Source: Rhipicephalus microplus (Eukaryota; Arthropoda; Arachnida; Ixodida; Ixodidae). From it: DNA of 64,000 bases. A model generated the notes under the pieces. It did not search any database and was not told the DNA's origin. It saw nothing but the letters and a program-made list of their open reading frames with translations. This document shows, piece by piece, positions 45,161 to 59,296 of this stretch. How positions within the stretch are numbered: position 1 is the first letter of the stretch; the number at the start of each line of letters is the position of its first letter. The stretch covers positions 124,001 to 188,000 of the forward strand of contig NW_027464791.1 of NCBI RefSeq assembly GCF_043290135.1, given 5' to 3'. The translations under genes were made by a program, and so were the position numbers.

Positions 45161-45222
45161 TTTTAAAACACGCAGGAATTATGAAAGGCTTCGATTAGTA
45201 GGGACAATTAAGCGAGTTGGCG

Positions 45223-45361
45223 CATCTTAAACGAATCATGTGGCAAAAACAGGGACGGGAAAAAAATGAGAAACTTGCGAGTGACAAAGTTGCGAGTAGC
45301 ACTGTAGTTTGTCATTCCTTTCCCGACCCTGTTTTTGTCACGCTATTATTCGTTTAAGATG
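45223..45361. repeat. Inverted repeat, about 52-bp arms (Penelope-like end?)
   Basis: Left arm 45223-45274 and right arm 45307-45361 pair: CATCTTAAACGAAT with ATTCGTTTAAGATG, CAAAAACAGGGACGGGAAA with TTTCCCGACCCTGTTTTTG. The 32-bp spacer is the same size as that at 22957-22989. CACGCTATTATTC resembles the GCGCTA ends of the other candidate copies. Confidence 0.65.
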
Positions 45362-46166
45362 TTAATATGGGAAGCTGTAAGGTTTCTGTATGTTATTCGA
45401 GTCTGTGTACTACAAGCCCGCCTCACACCATAGTAGTGACACTGCGCATTGTGGAAAAAGGAACGCCACCTATCGTTTTCCTTTTTTGTATACATATCGA
45501 ACAAACATAGTATCGTTGCCACTTACGTAGGCTGCTTATGTTGTGAACATACATTAGTTTGTCTGCACAAAGATTCGACCCAAGCAGTGAATGACGAGAT
45601 TATAGTCTTCAATAAATTCTTGAGTCTGAGTTTGTATGTATTCAATTGCACTTTCCATCTACAATTGAGGTATTCGGGTTTCGGGGAATCAACTGACCTG
45701 TGGTTACCCCTACGTACTAGAATGATTCAGTAGATACCAAGCTTTATGTATAGTTGCGATGGTACGCAATCTCAAGCGGCTCGGTGGAATCTAAGACAAA
45801 GCCTACAAAACAGAAAATAGGCACGTTATTGAGAATCGACTGCCTGGGCTTGAATAGTTATTTGTTTGACAAGTTCTGGTTCTTAGGACGTTAAACTGAA
45901 GTGGGCTGCTATGAAAAAAGATGAAGTGAGGGAATAACTTTTATTAAATTACTAGCGAGAAATTTTGTCCTGAATTATATCTTGTTAGAAACTGGTTACA
46001 TGAATGTCTGACTAGTGCTTCGAAATCTGCGGAAGCAATAAAGATAATATATTTGTTTTGACTTACCACTTTATGGAATGTCTATGATCATGATCGTCAT
46101 CATCATCATCACCTTGACTATACGTTTAACTAGAAGCTTGGACTGAGCGTATAGGTTGAACTTTGG
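45362..46166. other. Unassigned sequence
   Basis: A short (ATC)n run at about 46094-46112; otherwise nothing. Confidence 0.35.
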
Positions 46167-46206
46167 TACCAAAGGGATGGGCATCTTACCAAAGGGATGG
46201 GCATCT
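46167..46206. repeat. 20-bp tandem duplication
   Basis: TACCAAAGGGATGGGCATCT occurs twice with no mismatch, 46167-46186 and 46187-46206. Confidence 0.95.
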
Positions 46207-48225
<2,019 letters not shown>

Positions 48226-48398
48226 TGTAGATGATAGATTTATTATAGTCTCAGGCAATAAAAACAGATCAAATAAAAGTAGCGAAGTAGAACATTGAGG
48301 CGTACGACGGGTAATATACAAAAGGACATAAAAAAAAATTGCCCGCAGCTTCCCTCGGGGGAACACTGAGGAGGATGCGGACCATATAATTGGTTAAC
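48226..48398. other. Unassigned spacer
   Basis: AAATAAAAG near 48275; otherwise nothing. Confidence 0.3.
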
Positions 48399-48530
48399 GG
48401 GGTGTTAAAGTGCGACTTACTTGGGTCGATGGCTAAATTGGTTAACGTGGTTGTGAAATGGGGTGTTAAATTGCGACTTACTTGGGTCGATGGCTAAATT
48501 GGTTAACGTGGTTGTAGGAGGGGGTGTTAA
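48399..48530. repeat. 61-bp tandem repeat, two units plus a partial
   Basis: GGGGTGTTAAA starts at 48399, 48460 and 48521. Units share GCGACTTACTTGGGTCGATGG and CTAAATTGGTTAACGTGGTTG. Confidence 0.9.
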
Positions 48531-49015
48531 ATGAGTGAACACGTACACACGTATGCGAAAGGGCGGCGCTGGTCGAAGGGACGTCGATCATTGTGTTTGT
48601 GGATTCGTTGGAATTCATTTCACCGCGACCTTGGACGTCGACGCGCCGTAGAAACCAACCGACGAGCGGCAACTGAGCGAGCGAGCGCCGACCTTGAGTA
48701 TATATACAGCACGACGGCGCATGCACTGTCAGCTGTTGAATGTTCTCGAAGCGCGACGCCACATGCGCGTCCACTGGAGAATCAGGAGAATTGTAGATGT
48801 CGAACGCGGTGTGTAGAGGAGGAAGGGTGCACAGATGGTGGAGGAGTGAAGCGCGCGCGGTGTGTAGAGGAGGAAGGGATGCACAGATGGTGGAAGAGTG
48901 GGCGACGGCGCGACGACGCATGCGCGCGCGTCAGCTGTCGAATGTTCGAGAAGCGGTGCGGACGGCGCACTACAAGGCGCGAGTATAAGATGCTCCGCAT
49001 CTAAAATGGTTTTAG
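48531..49015 (+). repeat. CpG-rich repeat-like block with 51-bp duplication and TATA motif
   Basis: TATATATA lies at 48697-48706, followed by CAGCACGACGGCGCATGC. CGGTGTGTAGAGGAGGAAGG recurs at 48807 and 48858 (51-bp unit). CAGCTGTTGAATGTTCTCGAAGCG (48730) recurs diverged at 48931. It ends GATGCTCCGCATCTAAAA, similar to GCTTCGCATCTAAAA at 62990-63005. The class is unknown; the 157-codon frame is not supported as a gene. Confidence 0.4.
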
Positions 49016-50072
49016 CAGAGAAAATAAGTGCAACAGAAACTGCAAGAAAAAATTCCCCATCGTAAAACTCAGCTGCAAAAAAAAAAAAAGAAAACCTTAA
49101 CGTGAAACGCAACAGAGCCTTGCCTCAGTTTCACATAAGCCGGTCACGCTGTCACACACCTCGTCCGGCCCAAGAGAGTTCCAGGAGGCGCTGGCCTGGC
49201 GGCCGTAACCGCACGAAGCTCCCGAAAAGTTGGGCGGCTTCAGACGTCCGGAGCTGCACCTGCTGCAATGCCGCTCGCCTCTCCTAATTGGCACCAGCTG
49301 GCGACAGAATGCGACGCGCCGCACGGAAGACGTCGACGCGCGCTGCAGAGGCACGGCAGTGTTTGTTTATGTGTAACACGTGATTTTTCCCTCGCAACGC
49401 AGCGTATACCGAGTACAGTTCTTCCGCCACGAGCATGTGTCTAAATTTGTTCACTTCGCCGGTGGTTACCTGTGTCTGGTTTATTTTATTTTTTTCATGC
49501 TTTCCCTGTGGTCCACGCCTTCCTGAACGCCTGCGGATGCAGGTGACGGCGGCTAAGCTGCAATCAGTGACCGCCTGTTTCGAAAAGGAAGGCCAAGAGC
49601 TTGTGCAACTTCTCGTTCTTTCTTCTTTCTTTCCTTTACATTCACGAGCAAGCTTGCTGAACGGAGCGAACGCAGGGATCACGCCATCTTTTCGTTTCAC
49701 CTAGTCTTGCTTATGCTGTTTTGCTTCTTGTCGAGGGACAGTTGACTCGACTGAAAGCGCGAGCCGCTGTATAATTGGGGTGAAGGCGTGTGCCACGGTT
49801 CTTTTCTTTTTTCTTTTTGAGAAGGCACGCAAAACTGAGCTAAACAGTTGAGGTGACGACCGCAGTTCCCGAAACGCTGAAGAGGAGCAAAATAGAGCGC
49901 TTACTCGGACCGTCGCCAGTGCCCACCAGAGTATGAAACGGATGCAGGTGTCGCCAACGTTTGGCGCGTAGAATGGGTTTGGACTAGCTGACCATGAATG
50001 GTTCTTTCGCACTCACGCGCCTTCAGAGCTGGCGTTATCACCATTCTTTCGAGAGCAAGCAGGGCAACTAAC

Positions 50073-50074
<2 letters not shown>
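49016..50074. other. Unassigned sequence
   Basis: No gene confirmed. 49130-49350 is CpG-rich and loosely resembles 62860-62960 (CTCCTAATTGGCACC versus ATCCTAATTGGCATC). Confidence 0.35.

Positions 50075-50121
<47 letters not shown>
50075..50121. repeat. (CT)n microsatellite
   Basis: About 23 CT units. Confidence 0.96.
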
Positions 50122-50123
<2 letters not shown>

Positions 50124-50682
50124 CTCCTACACACATTCAGTCCAGTGCTTCCGTTATAATTTTTAGATTGTAAATTAGGAGGGAATTGAAAATTGTTCTT
50201 TATTTTGCAAAGAAATGGCAAGCCTTCGGCAGTTGCGTAGCAGCTTACGTATGTAGCTCGCATTCCTCAGCTATCCCAGTAGTCTACTCTTTGCTCTTGC
50301 CTAAGACTGGTTCAGTGCTCAGCTCTGCTGCATGTGGCCGAGAAAACTACACGTGGTGCGATCTAAGGAAAGTTAAGCGTATTTGGTGGCAGGGAAGCTC
50401 TTTACTGCTCCGACTGTCCGACACTATATACTCTATACACACCGGTGGTGAAATGAGACGAATCAATATAAGCTGAGCGCCGCCACCGATAATGGTTTTG
50501 CGACCAGTTATTACTGGCGTTGCAGTACGCGTCCTGTGGGAGAAGGTGTGCGAATGGCACGAGTTTTTTTTTTTATCCCGTCTTTTTATGTTTCATATAT
50601 GTACTTTCATTTTGTCTATCCCTGTTTGGTGATTGCGTCTTTCGTCTATTAAATTTACTGCATTATCGTCATTTTTATTCTT
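50122..50682. other. Unassigned sequence
   Basis: No recognised feature; a 96-codon frame has no motif. Confidence 0.35.
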
Positions 50683-50925
50683 GACCTACCTCGGTGGTCT
50701 AGTGAATATATGGAGCTCCATGGTTGACCTCCAGGTAGCGTGATATCGTCCGCGGCAGCTGCATTTACGATAGCGGCGAGTATAGTTCAGAAATGCGTGC
50801 ATAGACTTGGGTGGCCTTATAGAAAATCTGAGGCGGTTCAAACTTTTTGTACTAAAGTTCTCTGCTGCGGTGTCTCCGATAATTGTATCGTGATTTTGGG
50901 ACTTTAAAACCTAACAGTTACTAAA
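50683..50925 (+). mobile_element. Old, diverged Ruka-like SINE
   Basis: Landmarks in order: CCTCGGTGGTCTAGTG (A box), GCGGCAGCTGCATTTACGATAG, CTTGGGTGGCC, CTGCTGCGGTGTCTCCGATAAT, ATCGTGATTTTGGGACTTTAAAACC. The B box is mostly lost. Confidence 0.7.
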
Positions 50926-52439
50926 TTGTTATTGTGGTTTCATTGTGTGCGATTGTGCATTTTTCACCCACTACTTGCTGACAATATACCTCGATATGTA
51001 TTCGAAGAGTTGTGTCAAACTGCTATCTCAGCAGATTTTTCATTCTATAAATACTTTGCAGTTCTTTCCACTGCTACTATAATTTATCGCTAACTGCGTA
51101 ACCACTGATATCTTATGCTGCTATTTCAATCACTGCAGTCGAACAAGACATTATAAAGTTTGAAATGGCATTCCATGTCACGCACGTGTAGTTTCTTTTT
51201 GATGAGTGCACTCTTATCATGATGCTGCATAATGCGCTAACTATATCCAGAAAACAAAAAACGTCTTGGTTCTTTTTCCTGGCTTTATCTTGCACTGTAA
51301 CTCAAATCCGCTTACGAGCTTTTCATGGAGTAGCTGTTGACTCCTGGTGACACTTCAAGACAACACTGAGGGCTCGTCTTGGATTGTTTAGAGGTCTCTT
51401 GGCTATTTTTCGCCGCCGTATATTTATGGTGACACTATAAACGATCCGTACACCCCCAAGAAATCTTCCTCCAAAGTTTGCAAGGTCACATAATGCTCAT
51501 GTAGCGCAAAACGACACCACATGAAAGACGGGACTAAACGCTGCTCTAAAGTAATGACTCACAGCGTCACATGACTTATTTCAGTGAAAATCACAAGCTG
51601 GAATACGAACAGGCACACCTGAAGTCAGTTGATTGCAGCGTATGTGTGGTCCACAAGATTCTACTCTCTTGTGGCAAAGTGTGTGTAGGTTGGTCAGGCC
51701 AGTGTGTGAACTAACACCCTAATAAATGTGAGCAATATGGTACATTGTCCTATTTAGTTTAGTTAAATACTGCAAAAAGTCAAGACGTCAATCTTTGTTT
51801 AGACTGACTACTATAGGAGAAGAGTGGTGACACGAGCACTCGTGAATTCGCAGAAGCATCAGTGGCGTAGCAAAGAGAGGCGGAATGACGTTGTGTTGTT
51901 TAATTCCCCCCCTCTCTCGGAAATTGTTAATTTCGCTTACAAGAGAGAAAGAGAGAATTTAGAAAAAAGCCTAGATGTAAGTCAGCCTGAGCTGTGGGCA
52001 CTGGCCTGGTACTCTAACCAGGGAATAAGAAAAATGGCAAAGAAAGAGGGATGAAGGATGACAATAGGGACAGGAAGAGGTGGTGCCTATGTACAGTAGT
52101 GACTTAGCATGGCACCCTACCGCTTAGCACCTAGTTCAGTGATTACTTATAAGTACATGCACATATAAAAACGCAAGAACACTGAGCGTACATAAAACAG
52201 GGTAAACACCCCTCGACGCCCAGAAAATCTTCTGCCTACGCCCCTGCATTTAAATACATGCATTGGGTTCGCAGTGCATTATTGCGCCTCGTATAACCTT
52301 GCTTGGCAATTAAGTTTTTTTTTTAATGCACTGTCATGAATTCGCTCGAGTGACTAAATTGTGGTAGTTTGCGCACAGTGTCATACTGGCATCTGCTTCG
52401 TGTAAAGAGTGAAGTGACGCAGTAAATTATGTCAATTGA
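50926..52439. other. Unassigned sequence
   Basis: No gene recognised. Confidence 0.4.
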
Positions 52440-52538
52440 GAGGAGAGCTTTGTTCTGTCTTCTTTCTTGCGGTGTCGTTTTGCGCTAATAAAGCTCTATT
52501 GATTCACACCCGCTAGCCCACCAGTACATTCTATTGAA
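52440..52538 (+). mobile_element. Possible Penelope-like terminal remnant
   Basis: CTTGCGGTGTCGTTTTGCGCTAATAAAG, then GATTCACACCCGCTAGCCCAC. The layout matches 23165-23225: TGTCGTGGTGCGCTATACC, GATGAATCTCAACCAACTAGCCCG. Only one arm is seen. Confidence 0.4.
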
Positions 52539-52987
52539 TTGGATTTTCTATTCACATAGACGTTTTTGTCTATACGATATACATTGATACCTAAGCTGAA
52601 TTTTGTTGGTTGCAGCAGATACGTTAGTCGCCGACTTGAGATGGCCATATCTAAGAGTACAGCGAATGCTGGCCAATATAACTTTTTTTTTTCATTCGGA
52701 GAGACATGAAAGAGCCTGGGAAGCTTTATGTGTAGCTTTCATCACGACTTCATGATTCTGCTTTATATATAGGTGAATAAGTGTCTAGGAAATCTTCAAA
52801 AACTTAACCTGTGATCACACAGTCTCGTGAGAAAGTTCCCACGTCAGTGTGCAGCTGCTCTGGTGTCTATGAAAGCACGCATTTTCAGTCTTATCAGCAA
52901 GGCCACCCACGTGACGACACGGCGTAGTCGTTACGTGTTTTGAAATAGACACATCGGATGCGAACCAACGCTTCTTACCTTTCGAAG
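52539..52987. other. Unassigned sequence
   Basis: No recognised feature. Confidence 0.35.
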
Positions 52988-52988
52988 T

Positions 52989-53023
<35 letters not shown>

Positions 53024-53185
53024 GCCTGACTACGCCAACAGCAGGGCAAAGGCCTCTCTCATGATCCGCCAATCTACCCGGTATTGTGCTTTCTGCTGCC
53101 ACGTTATAATTGTGGACTTTTTATTATTCTCATTGGCCCGCCTAACTTTCTGTGTCCCCTTCTTGCGTTTGCCATCTCTCGACGT
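52988..53185 (-). pseudogene. 5'-truncated LINE ORF2 C-terminus with (GAT)n tail
   Basis: Minus strand: RDGKRKKGTQKVRRANENNK-like text, then WQQKAQYRVDWRIMREAFAL, a stop, and (GAT)n (seen as (ATC)11 at 52990-53022). It is the same family as 1020-1215 and better preserved. The Met-rich frame across the tail is an artefact. Confidence 0.7.
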
Positions 53186-53632
53186 CTGAATCACCCTAAA
53201 GATGTATAGGGTAGCTAAAATGTGTTATAACTAGCAAAGATGTAGCACTGTTTTTTTTTTGTTTAACGCCTTGTGGTGGTCTGTTCTCATTTTCGAGCAC
53301 CCATTTGTCCGTTTGCAAAGACAAATAAGAGCATGGTATACCGAATTATTTGTCCTGTGTACGGCAATGTGCACAGATATAAGCGGCCCTGTATGCTCTA
53401 CGGCACAGAGAACAGAGGAAGCCTGAAACCTTAATTAGCTCACATAATGGTCGACGTTAGCTTAAACTACAACTCACATTTTGCAGTTGTAAGACGACAC
53501 TAGGAAACATTGCCCGTCAGTTGGCCAAATTAAACCGAATTCGCCAGTGTTTAGCCAACACTATCGATCAATATCAATAATTTAGTCAATGTCAATCAAC
53601 AATACTCAGTGCCATTTAATGGCAATAGAATA
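53186..53632. other. Unassigned sequence
   Basis: No recognised feature. Confidence 0.35.
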
Positions 53633-53855
53633 ATTATTGAGGTTTCACATTCCAAAACTATGATATGATGTTGAGGACGCCGTATATTGGCGGGTTCTGA
53701 AACGTTTGACCACCCGAAGTTTTTTTACGCGCACCTAAGTGCAAGAACAAGTGCCTCTAGCAGTCCACCTCTATTGAAATATGGTGGCTGGCGCCGGGAT
53801 TCGATCCCGCGACTCTCAGGTAAGCAGTTTAGTACCACAACCACCAGGCGATGGT
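53633..53855 (-). mobile_element. Old, diverged Ruka-like SINE
   Basis: Minus strand: CCTGCCACCATCGCCTGGTGG, CGCGGGATCGAATCCCGGC (well-kept B box), GGTGCGCGTAAA, GTGGTCAAACG, GGCGTCC. The 3' tail is reduced. Confidence 0.75.
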
Positions 53856-53916
53856 GGCAGGTGGTATCCGGATCTGGAACTATATCTGATAAAAATGTTG
53901 GGGAGAACACCATATA

Positions 53917-53931
53917 GGGGGGGGGGGGGGG
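53917..53931 (+). repeat. G15 homopolymer
   Basis: Fifteen consecutive G. Assembly length here is unreliable. Confidence 0.9.
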
Positions 53932-54814
53932 CACTGATATACACAGTCGAATATAAAATGAGCACCAAGAAAACAGTACAACATCATTTACTTTAACTCA
54001 GATTGCCTAAGTGCACTTCAAACACTGCAGGAGCCAGTGTCCGGCGCAGGGCCACCTATAGTGCAATACCGACCGGTTATATTTGCATCCCGCAAGGGTG
54101 CATCTGAGGGCTCCGTTCCACGAGAAATACATCGTGCGGTCCCGCAAGAGTTACAAATTTCCGCGGCTGGAGATCGCTTATAAGCTCCCGTCGGTCCTCC
54201 AACAAGTGGCTCCATTTATTCCGCGTACGTAAGCCTGTTAGAACGGCGCCACTGTTACACGATAGCGTGTGGCTGGCTGCCCTGCCGTATAGCCAGTCGT
54301 GCGAGCGTGCCCTGCATCTCAATGCGGCGCCATGAGACGGCTGATTTAAGCGCGCAAGGAGTAGCAATCTGAACGTGCCCCGACGTCCCGACGGATTCAG
54401 CTCGCACACAAATTACGCCGCACCGGCAGCAGCGGCACAGCGCAGCTTCTCTTAACGTAGCTTCGGATGTATACAAGAGCAAGATTTTGGAGCCCGCGAA
54501 AGCCTCCCACGAGAAATATACCTGCGAGCCATATAACGGCTAAAAGGAAATCGTTTATCAAAGTGCACAGTGGGACTCGAAAGAAAGTTTTCTTTATGAG
54601 AGCGCTGGGAAAATTCGTATGGTCAGGCGGAACGTATTATCTGAACATGCTACTATAATGCAAGTAGGCAGGCTTAGCCCAAAGATGCCCTAATGTATTG
54701 AGTACTGTGTAACCTTTGCGACGGGGAAACACGGGGATTTGGGAGCGACGTAAGCAAGCCACGTTTGGTAATGAAATAATTTCTCACAGTCAACAGTAGG
54801 ATTCTGGAGGTTGA
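53932..54814. other. Unassigned, partly GC-rich sequence
   Basis: No gene recognised. Opposing frames at 54077-54482 have no motif. Confidence 0.35.
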
Positions 54815-55092
54815 CTATTGTAGGCGATTGATTGATTGATTGATTGATTCATTGATTGATTGTTATGTGGAATTTAACGTCTCAAAACCACCATATGATT
54901 ATGAGAGACGCCGTAGTGGAGGGCTCCTGAAATTTTGATAACCTGGGGTTCTTTAACGTGCACCCAAATCCGAGCCCACGGGCCTACAACATTTCCGCCT
55001 ACATCGGAAATGCAGCCGCCCCAGCCGGGATTTGATCCCGCGACCTGCGGGTCAGCAGCCACTAGACCATGGCGGGGCGGCTATTGTAGACG
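54815..55092 (-). mobile_element. Ruka-like SINE with 12-bp TSD
   Basis: The minus-strand body is 54827-55080; the head has a small internal deletion after the B box (GTGGCTGCTGACC). CTATTGTAGGCG (54815-54826) and CTATTGTAGACG (55081-55092) differ by one base. Confidence 0.9.
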
Positions 55093-56090
55093 GAAATGGG
55101 TGAATGAACTGCGGCAAGCATACTCGACGAACAAAACAATACAGCAGAGTAGCGCCTGAGATAGTAAAACGTGGTTTAATGAACTTGCGGCCACGCGACC
55201 TCGGTGACACAGGTAATGTATGCATGAATTAAGTGAGGACGTGTTCGTTGAAACGTAGATTCTTTGCTCCAAGTTCTCTAGGGAATGTGCTTATCATACG
55301 ACTCCAAGAGGTTGCTACAAGAAATGTAAATGTGCGAACATGGCACCGATGCTGCAGGCGGATGTTACCAATCAAACGTTTTGGGGTAAAGCGCACGTGC
55401 AACAAGTGTAGGACGAATGTGGAATACGTACTGGCAAACACTGTTCGTTTGAACCCAAATCGTTTATCACCGCGCTGCTCGATATGGGAACTGAGAAGCC
55501 CATAAAATGAGGCAAAAATACGTTCAGACATGCGAGATTTATGGGCCGGATGTACCACTGAATGCGAAAATGGGTGGCAGTATACCAATGCTTTTTTTTT
55601 ATATCTCAAATATGATAACATGCTGGGGAATGTATAAGGGCTATCACAGATATATGCAAGTCGGGTTCATATAAAACAAAATAAATTATTAAACCACACT
55701 TTCAGAGATCAGATAATGTGAATTTTACTAAAATGGCAGGATAGAATAAGATTCAACACTATGACCCACACCTTATGCGGTATAGTGAAGGCTGAAGATG
55801 AGCTGAACATTACACAATGAATTGACCACGACGTATTCTCACCTATTCACAAGCGATGGAAGAATGATTTTCTCATATAAAATCTGCAGAGGCATACAGT
55901 TACCTTGTGGTTCCGACCAACGTGTCCATATTTGACGTCCCCTTTGACGGATGGAGGCAGGGTAACCTCTAGCTTCTCCAGGGCAGCGCTTGTGCCAGTA
56001 TTCAGGGAGAACTGCATGCGGCAACTGCTAAGGCTGATTGAGGAATTGCCCATAACCTAGAACGTTGGGTGAGCTGGTCATAGTTCATGT
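55093..56090. other. Unassigned sequence
   Basis: No gene. Opposing frames at 55229-55621 lack motifs. Confidence 0.4.
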
Positions 56091-56188
56091 TTACTTATGA
56101 ATCAGTGTTCGGAGACAAGCACAAAGGGAGAATAATGTGTCATTTTCGTTCCTTTTGTGCTTGTCTCTTTGTGCTGCTTCATAGGTAA
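56091..56188. repeat. Hairpin with about 49-bp arms, no spacer
   Basis: TTACTTATGAATCAG..GAGACAAGCACAAAGGGAG pairs imperfectly with TTCCTTTTGTGCTTGTCTC..GCTTCATAGGTAA. The arms meet near 56139/56140. Confidence 0.75.
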
Positions 56189-57030
56189 GCATGAATCGCT
56201 GGTGTTTCGACTATGGGAACGTGTGCAGGGCCGGAGCCATGGAAGTCTCAAGGGAAAAACGAGCACAGGAGCCGGAGCTGATATCAGCATTGTTTATTCG
56301 CAATAATTTACATGTTGAATGTTGCGTGATACTACATGAAAATTGGTAGCATCATATGAGCGTCTATGCACTTGCTTTTTAGAGCTTGAGTCTTCCCAAG
56401 TTTCCCTGAAGTGAAAACAATGTAGTTCAGGACAGTCAAACTACGAGGTATGTGCCCCAAACATGAGAAGGTGCAACACCTCCCCCTTCCCGACCCAAAA
56501 AGAAGGAAGAGGACCACTCAGTTCGTCCCACAGCTAGGGAGAAGCGTAACACCAGACACACTGAGGGTATATGGCATGACACCACCCAGTGCAATGACGT
56601 AGTGTTCCACGTGCATTGTTGACTCATAGATGCGGCTGCAGTGCCGGACAGGCCGCTGATTGTGGCAAACGTCTCCGAAGATGGATCCCGACATTCGGGT
56701 CATTGTCCGTTGCACCTTGATGAACAAGGCAGCAAAGAGGTGAGCCTATTTGTAAGCAGTTCTAACTGCAAATAGCCTATCGGATGGTCGGGCGTGCCCG
56801 AAAAAGGTTTTGCCAAAGGGAGCCGCCGGCCTTGCAAAATTAGCAGTACTACTGCCGTGTTGTCACCGCTTCTGTACACGCCGGGAAGCGTTGCAAAGCT
56901 GGAACAAGTCAAGGTATATTTATCTGAACAGAGAACAGGAGGGAAAGGAAATTTAGCCGAAACCATGCCACACGTCTCAGCGGCAACCAGACATGGAGGC
57001 CGATCACAACACCAGTCATATTTTCGAGTT
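56189..57030. other. Unassigned sequence
   Basis: No recognised gene; several frames of 60-90 codons on both strands. Confidence 0.4.
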
Positions 57031-57757
57031 TACAAGCCACCGGGGACAACTGCTGAGGCAGATTGAGAAGTAGCCGGTCAGGTAGTTTAGACTACAAGCC
57101 ACCAAGGACAACTGCTGAGGCATATTGAGAAGTAGCCAGTCAGGTAGTTTAGACTACAAGCCACCAGGGACAACTGCTGAGGCAGATTGAGAAGTAGCCA
57201 GTCAGGTAGTTTAGACTACAAGCCACCAGGGACAACTGCTGAGGCAGATTGAGAAGTAGCCGGTCAAGTAGTTTAGACTACAAGCCACTAGGGACAACTG
57301 CTGAGGCAGATTGAGAAGTAGCCAGTCAGGTAGTTTAGACGACAAGCCACCAGGGACAACTTCTGAGACAGATTGAGACGTAGCCGGTCAAGTAGTTTAG
57401 ACTACAAGCCACTAGGGACAACTGCTGAGGCAGATTGAGAAGTAGCCGGTCAGGTAGTTTAGACTACAAGCCACCAGGGACAACTGCTGAGGCAGATTGA
57501 GAAGTAGCCGGTCAGGTAGTTTAGAATACAAGCCACCGGGGACAACTGCTGAGGCAGATTGAGAGGTAGCCGGTCAGGTAGTTTAGACTACAAGCCACCA
57601 GGGACAACTGCTGAGGCAGATTGAGAAGTAGCCGGTCAGGTAGTTTAGACCACAAGCCACCGGGGACAACTGCTGAGGCATATTGAGAAGTAGCCGGTCA
57701 GGTAGTTTAGACTACAAGCCACCAGGGACAACTGCTTAGGCAGGTCGAGAAATTGAC
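57031..57757. repeat. 62-bp minisatellite, about 11.7 units
   Basis: TACAAGCCAC recurs at 57031 and every 62 bp to 57713. Each unit has GGACAACTGCTGAGGCAGA, TTGAGAAGTAGCC and GGTCAGGTAGTTTAGAC. Variation is confined to a few sites (CCGG/CCAG/CTAG; CAG/CAT; CCGG/CCAG; CAGG/CAAG), with the last unit degrading after GCTTAGGCAGG. A 62-bp unit is not a multiple of three and carries stops in all frames. Confidence 0.97.
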
Positions 57758-59296
57758 GGCCGCGTCTTTGAGGCTAAATTTTTACATAGCAGCGTTGTTA
57801 CCACAAACGTCCTATTTTCTAGAACGTCAGTGCACTTTATGAAAGCTGCTGCTTGTTCGAATGCATGCGAGAGGTAGGCCTTTTCATTCATCTTCAAGGA
57901 AGACTTCCTACTTAGTATCACGCCATCCGCGGAGCAATTCGTGCTGTAACTGGTTCACATCTTTCGCTTAACAAAGCGACACGGAGTCTGTGTTTTATTG
58001 TCTGCATCAGCGGCACTCTCTGAAGGCACCCATATGATTTATGCGACTCGCCACACGTTTCTTCATCACCCACTTAAGTGCAAAGCCTCTACGCCCTGCC
58101 TTATCGCTTTTCTGGCCGGTTTGCCTTTTTGGGAGGCATCTCCACGCGTCGCGTAAATATATATCGTGCTGCAGACGCAACCGTGCCACACTGGCGGTTC
58201 GCAAAGCTTCGGCAAAGTGTCCTTTCAGGTGTCTCCTTTATCTCCTTGGAGCGAGAAGAATTTGTCGCCACTTCAGGGAACACAGTGCAGCAGCCGAAAA
58301 GAGACGGGCTGCTTTCTATTTCATTTTTGCTTGTTTGGCTATTGCTTCAGGTCATTGAACCCTTCGCTAGACAGAACTGGAAATTCTTAGGGTCGCTATC
58401 TGATACAATTGCGCAAGAGGGGCCGATCGTGATAATTAGAAAAAAAAACGGCAGATGCAAAGTTGAAGCTGTCTACAAAAGGAATGAAAAGACATTATTT
58501 TTGTTGCCTCGAAGCGACAGGATTACAGTGCAAACTCTTCGCGAGGAGGCTGTAGTTTGAGCACGTAGCAGCGGAAAATAGGCAGGCGGAAATGAAAAGG
58601 CAGGGTACTACAACGTAGAAAGGTAGCTATGTTGCTGCACATGAATTATTTTTATGTGGGTTTAGATCATAGGCGGAGAATACGGGAGGAGCTGAAGGGC
58701 TCTGGCCCCCTCCGGGTCGCATCATGTGGGGCAGAGCCCTGCCGTGCGCTGACCCGGGATATCTTTTAAGAGCTTGGCTAAAGCTCTCATGCACCACCCA
58801 ACGACCGTTGGCCATCTCGTTTTGCAGCTCTTTCACTGGTGACTGTTAATGCACGTTCGATTCCTTTTTCTTTCAGGCAATTAAAATAGCACGTAACAGA
58901 AACTTTTTCGCGTATTAGTACAGTACAACTTCACAATCCCAAAAGCACTATACCCTTACCATGACACCACGCTCGGTAAGCTAAGAAATGCGCGAAAAGA
59001 AAATGCAGCTGAAGACGCCACTTCAAAGTTCCCGTATCAAACGACATGACGTCATAGATTTTGAAGGCACTTACTGGGTCGTATGCAGTTCCGACTTGGT
59101 AAAAAAGGAAGTGCATATCACATGTGGGTGCCATAAAACTAATATACGAAGTTTCACGAAATTGCATGCAAACCACGTCACGAAAATACAAAAAAATACA
59201 TTTAGAAATATCTTTACAAATTACTTGGGCTAAAAGACTCTTTTGCGCTGTATCTGCATCGAAATGCGGTGGCAGTAACCGAGAATGACATCTTTG
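57758..59296. other. Unassigned sequence with a 160-codon frame
   Basis: Frame 58078-58560 (plus) reads reasonably protein-like near its end (IVIIRKKNGRCKVEAVYKRN) but overlaps two other open plus frames and has no family motif. Nothing else recognised. Confidence 0.3.

Noticed and set aside
57031..57757. Regularly spaced repeat as CRISPR
   Set aside because: Units are contiguous 62-bp copies with no unique spacers, in a eukaryotic context.
58078..58560. 160-codon frame as a host gene
   Set aside because: Three overlapping open plus frames and no recognisable domain; chance in this GC range is likely.
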